Made by a program: the position numbers and the translations under genes
Notes under the pieces: model-generated
Databases searched by the model: none
What the model was told of the DNA's origin: nothing
What the model saw: only the letters and a program-made list of their open reading frames with translations
In this document: one piece after another, positions 8,549 through 11,100 of the stretch
How the letters are laid out: every line of letters starts with the position of its first letter
How positions within the stretch are numbered: the first letter of the stretch is position 1
Source of the DNA: an uncultured Alphaproteobacteria bacterium
GTDB taxonomy: Bacteria; Pseudomonadota; Alphaproteobacteria; Bin95
Length of the DNA stretch: 11,100 bases
Direction: 5' to 3'
Assembly: GCA_913060845.1 (NCBI GenBank)
Contig: CAJXVF010000026.1
Coordinates: 1-11,100 of the forward strand

Positions 8549-8562
8549 ACGCCTTAGGGCGT
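8549..8562 (+). repeat. Small hairpin upstream of the gltA terminator
   Basis: ACGCC-TTAG-GGCGT forms a 5-bp stem with a TTAG loop. It can be lengthened by three more pairs (TAC/GTG, one of them a wobble) across a single bulged C, and is preceded by an A-rich run (8536-8541). It has the same tetraloop as the terminator hairpin just downstream. Confidence 0.5.
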
Positions 8563-8568
8563 CGTGCT

Positions 8569-8598
8569 AAACGGGGGCGGCTTAGGCTGCCCCCGTTT
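8569..8598 (+). terminator. Intrinsic terminator of gltA
   Basis: AAACGGGGGCGGC (8569-8581), loop TTAG (8582-8585) and GCTGCCCCCGTTT (8586-8598) form a 13-bp stem with one G-U wobble. It begins 40 nt after the gltA stop. The T-stretch is short: the three T's at the end of the stem, then TT at 8603-8604. The very GC-rich stem still makes termination likely, though perhaps not complete. Confidence 0.75.
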
Positions 8599-8612
8599 GC
8601 CGTTCTACATTA

Positions 8613-10232
8613 ATGAAAGCTCATTTGACCGTGACCGAACCCACTCGCATCTATCTTTACGACACAACCCTGCGCGATGGCGCACAGACCCATGGTGTAG
8701 ATTTCAGCGCTGCCGATAAGGCCGCAATTGCGGACGCTTTGGACGGTCTTGGGATTGACTACGTTGAAGGCGGATGGCCCGGCGCAAATCCACGGGATGA
8801 TGAGTTCTTTGCCCAATCAGAAGGTTTGAAATCAGCCACATTCACGGCGTTCGGCATGACCCGCCGGTCCGGCCGCAGTGCTGCTAACGATCCCAGCCTG
8901 ACAGCCGTACTCGGCGCAAATACGCCTGCCGTATGCCTCGTCGGCAAGACCCACGACATTCATGCGACAACGGCGCTCGGCGTCGATCTCGACGAGAATA
9001 TCCGCATGATTAGCGAAAGCGTCGCTGAGTGCGTCAACCGGGGCCGCGAGACCTTATTCGATGCTGAACATTTCTTTGACGGCTATAAAGCGAACCCAGA
9101 ATACGCGCTGAAAGCTGTTGGCGCGGCACTCGAATCTGAAGCCCGCTGGGTTGTTCTATGCGACACCAATGGCGGCGCCTTGCCTCATGAAGTGGAAGAG
9201 ATTGTCGACATAGTTGTCGCCAAGTTTGGCGGCGAACGGATTGGCATTCACACACACAATGACACAGAAAACGCTGTCGCCAACTCAATCGCAGCCGTTC
9301 GCGCTGGCGCACGTCAGGTGCAAGGCACATTGAACGGCCTTGGCGAACGGTGCGGCAATGCCAACCTCGTCTCATTGATCCCAACGCTGAAGCTAAAGAT
9401 GGGCTACGACGTCGGCATCACGGATGAGGCACTGCTGCGCCTGCCTCAAGTTAGCCGGATGCTAGATGAGCGCCTGAACCGAGCCCCGAACCGCCATGCC
9501 GCCTATGTTGGTGCATCAGCTTTTGCGCACAAAGCCGGATTGCATGTCTCAGCGGTCGAAAAAGATCCCGGCTTGTATGAACACATTAAGCCAGAAATTG
9601 TCGGCAATAGCCGCCTGATCCTGGTGTCTGATCAAGCTGGCCGCGCGAATATCCTCTCTCGGTTCCGCGACCTGGGGATTGAGATTGATAGCAAAGACCC
9701 GCGCGTTCTGAAGATCGTCGAGGAAGTGAAACAGCGCGAATATGAGGGCTATTCCTATGACGGTGCTGAAGCCAGCTTTGAGCTTTTGGCCCGAAAGCTA
9801 ACATCCGGCGTGCCAGACTATTTCAGCATGGACACATTCCGTGTCCTGGATGAACACAGGATGGAAGCAAGCTCACAGCAGCCCGCCCTGTCGGAAGCCA
9901 CAGTGAAGGTCTCCGTTGGTGAGACCCGTGTGCTTGAAGTGGCTGAAGGCAACGGTCCAGTTAACGCGCTCGACCACGCCCTCCGCAAAGCACTCGCCCC
10001 GTTCTATCCGAACTTGGCCGATGTCCGCCTGACGGATTACCGGGTGCGTATCCTGAATTCAGGCGACGGCACCGCCGCCGTCACACGCGTAATGTTGGAG
10101 AGCGCAGATAGCGAAGGTCAGCGCTGGACGACAGTTGGGCTTTCCGGTGACATCATTTCTGCGTCCTATGAGGCGCTGACCGACGGGCTAATTTACAAGC
10201 TGATGGCGGACGGCGTCGCCGCACCAAGCTGA
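8613..10232 (+). CDS. cimA: (R)-citramalate synthase (LeuA/CimA family)
   Basis: 539 residues. It condenses pyruvate with acetyl-CoA to (R)-citramalate, giving a threonine-independent route to 2-oxobutyrate and isoleucine. The HMGL-like TIM barrel (about 12-285) begins IYLYDTTLRDGAQTHGVDFS, with Arg21-Asp22 of the RDGxQ motif. GIHTHNDTENAVANS carries the metal-binding His213 and His215, and GLGERCGNANL the conserved Asn249. The C-terminal LeuA-type regulatory domain covers about 395-535, implying feedback control. The 'DGAQTHGVDFS' variant and the length favour CimA over 2-isopropylmalate or homocitrate synthase, but specificity is inferred. The ATG at 8613 has no visible Shine-Dalgarno. In-frame TTG (codon 5) and GTG (codon 7) are alternatives, and the conserved part starts at about codon 12. 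Confidence 0.92.
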   Translation: MKAHLTVTEPTRIYLYDTTLRDGAQTHGVDFSAADKAAIADALDGLGIDYVEGGWPGANPRDDEFFAQSEGLKSATFTAFGMTRRSGRSAANDPSLTAVLGANTPAVCLVGKTHDIHATTALGVDLDENIRMISESVAECVNRGRETLFDAEHFFDGYKANPEYALKAVGAALESEARWVVLCDTNGGALPHEVEEIVDIVVAKFGGERIGIHTHNDTENAVANSIAAVRAGARQVQGTLNGLGERCGNANLVSLIPTLKLKMGYDVGITDEALLRLPQVSRMLDERLNRAPNRHAAYVGASAFAHKAGLHVSAVEKDPGLYEHIKPEIVGNSRLILVSDQAGRANILSRFRDLGIEIDSKDPRVLKIVEEVKQREYEGYSYDGAEASFELLARKLTSGVPDYFSMDTFRVLDEHRMEASSQQPALSEATVKVSVGETRVLEVAEGNGPVNALDHALRKALAPFYPNLADVRLTDYRVRILNSGDGTAAVTRVMLESADSEGQRWTTVGLSGDIISASYEALTDGLIYKLMADGVAAPS

Positions 10233-11005
10233 TGGCTGGTACAAATTCTTCAAAAACGGCTGAGCTACATCCAGGCCCCGCTGTCATCCTGGTCGAGCCG
10301 CAGATGGGCGAGAACATCGGGGCCGCCGCACGTGCGATGCTGAACTGCGGGCTAACGGATCTTCGCCTAGTCCGCCCACGTGATGGCTGGCCGAACCAGA
10401 AAGCCGCCTCATCATCTGCGGGCGCTGACATCGTTGTCGACGCCGCCCGCGTGTACCCGACGACCGCAGACGCTATCGCCGACTTGCAGGTCGTGCTGGC
10501 GACCACCGCGCGCCGCCGGGATATGGTGAAGCCAATCTTCACGCCGACACGTGCAGCGGAGGTTATACGGGCAGAAGTTGCTAGCGGTAACAACGCCGGC
10601 ATCCTGTTTGGCCGCGAACGTTCTGGCCTTGCGAACCATGATGTTATGCGCGCGCAGGCAATCATAACTGCACCACTAAATCCGGCCTACAGTTCGTTGA
10701 ACCTTGGCCAGTCTGTGCTCCTGGTCGCGTGGGAATGGCTGAAGGCTGGTGACGATACGCCAGCCGAGGAATTACCGCTCGGCGAAAGTGATTTCGCGGC
10801 CCAGGCCTCCGTCAACGCCTTGCTGGATCACCTGGATGTAGAGCTTGAAGTCGCGAAGTTCTATCGCTCCCCGAACCAGAAGCCGGCGATGCAGCAGAAC
10901 CTCCGCAACATCTTCGCCCGTTCTCGCATCACTGAGCAAGAAGTCCGCACCCTCCGTGGCGTTGTTGCCCGAATGGCGGCATTGCGGCGGCGCATGTCCC
11001 GCTAG
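10232..11005 (+). CDS. trmJ: RNA 2'-O-methyltransferase, TrmH family (TrmJ-like)
   Basis: 257 residues. A SPOUT-class enzyme that methylates a ribose 2'-OH using S-adenosylmethionine. TrmJ acts on position 32 of several tRNAs. The three family motifs are present: EPQMGENIGAAARAMLNCGL (22-41, with the conserved Asn28 and Arg34), GILFGRERSGLAN (123-135), and NPAYSSLNLGQSVLLVAWE (150-168), which helps form the trefoil-knot cofactor site. The extra C-terminal extension of about 80 residues, with an Arg-rich end, fits TrmJ (E. coli about 246 aa) rather than the shorter TrmL. The start overlaps the cimA stop by one base (TGATG), so the two are probably co-transcribed. The exact RNA target is inferred from the family. 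Confidence 0.9.
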   Translation: MAGTNSSKTAELHPGPAVILVEPQMGENIGAAARAMLNCGLTDLRLVRPRDGWPNQKAASSSAGADIVVDAARVYPTTADAIADLQVVLATTARRRDMVKPIFTPTRAAEVIRAEVASGNNAGILFGRERSGLANHDVMRAQAIITAPLNPAYSSLNLGQSVLLVAWEWLKAGDDTPAEELPLGESDFAAQASVNALLDHLDVELEVAKFYRSPNQKPAMQQNLRNIFARSRITEQEVRTLRGVVARMAALRRRMSR

Positions 11006-11053
11006 CTAGAGCGCCGTCCATTTAATCTGCAACATATCCAGCAGCCTTAAAGA

Positions 11054-11100
11054 CTGTCTCTTATACACATCTCCGAGCCCACGAGACCTCTCTACATCTC
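11054..11100 (+). other. Illumina Nextera adapter read-through (not genomic)
   Basis: CTGTCTCTTATACACATCT at 11054-11072 is the 19-bp Tn5 mosaic end used in Nextera libraries. CCGAGCCCACGAGAC at 11073-11087 is the rest of the Nextera read-2 adapter. CTCTCTAC at 11088-11095 sits in the i7 index slot and matches the Nextera index I recall as N707. ATCTC at 11096-11100 is the start of the P7 sequence. The order and spacing are exactly those of a read running off the end of a short insert, so this tail is untrimmed adapter left on a contig end. Confidence 0.98.

Noticed and set aside
8530..8612. Amino-acid attenuator or T-box leader for cimA
   Set aside because: The 83-nt gap has no leader peptide with Ile/Leu/Val codons and no T-box features. 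The hairpins are better explained as gltA 3' structures.
11006..11053. Minus-strand open frame of 15 codons (ending MLQIKWTAL, stop at 11006-11008) that could be the 3' end of a converging gene
   Set aside because: It is too short to recognise, and it is cut by the adapter, so nothing supports it as coding. The next real contig would settle it.
11054..11072. Tn5-like mosaic end suggesting a transposon boundary
   Set aside because: It is followed immediately by Illumina adapter, index and P7 bases, which no natural transposon has. It is a library artefact.

Overview
The window is an 11.1-kb piece of an alphaproteobacterial chromosome. Base composition is moderately GC-rich, by eye in the high 50s per cent. 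The assignment rests on the gene order trpD-trpC-moaC-moeA-lexA-comEC-gltX-gltA, which is a familiar conserved neighbourhood in Alphaproteobacteria, and on a LexA operator of the alphaproteobacterial GTTC-N7-GTTC type in front of lexA. I cannot place it to genus. Every gene is full length and intact, except trpD, which is cut by the left edge. Nothing indicates phage, insertion sequences, CRISPR or recent transfer.

Layout. Positions 1-2646 (+) look like one translationally coupled unit: the end of trpD, trpC (tryptophan synthesis), moaC and moeA (molybdenum cofactor synthesis), joined by a 1-nt overlap, a 1-nt gap and a 4-nt overlap. Positions 2647-2840 are a regulatory region holding the lexA promoter with a LexA box laid over its -10 element, and a longer inverted repeat around it. 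lexA (2841-3530, +) faces comEC (3555-5630, -), a DNA-uptake channel gene. comEC is divergent from gltX (5715-7121, +, glutamyl-tRNA synthetase). gltA (7225-8529, +, citrate synthase) has its own probable promoter and ends in a strong hairpin terminator preceded by a second hairpin. cimA (8613-10232, +, citramalate synthase, isoleucine precursor pathway) and trmJ (10232-11005, +, RNA ribose 2'-O-methyltransferase) overlap by one base.

Right end. Bases 11054-11100 are not genomic. They match the Illumina Nextera transposase mosaic end, the read-2 adapter, what appears to be an 8-base i7 index, and the first bases of the P7 sequence. The biological sequence should be taken to stop at about 11053.

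How the genes relate. gltA and cimA both use acetyl-CoA in Claisen-type condensations, one feeding the TCA cycle and the other isoleucine synthesis. lexA is the SOS repressor and appears to be autoregulated. I found no undescribed multi-gene system. The points most worth a second look are the adapter tail, the nested repeats at the lexA promoter, the degenerate C-terminal domain of ComEC, and the poor translation-initiation context of cimA directly after a terminator.
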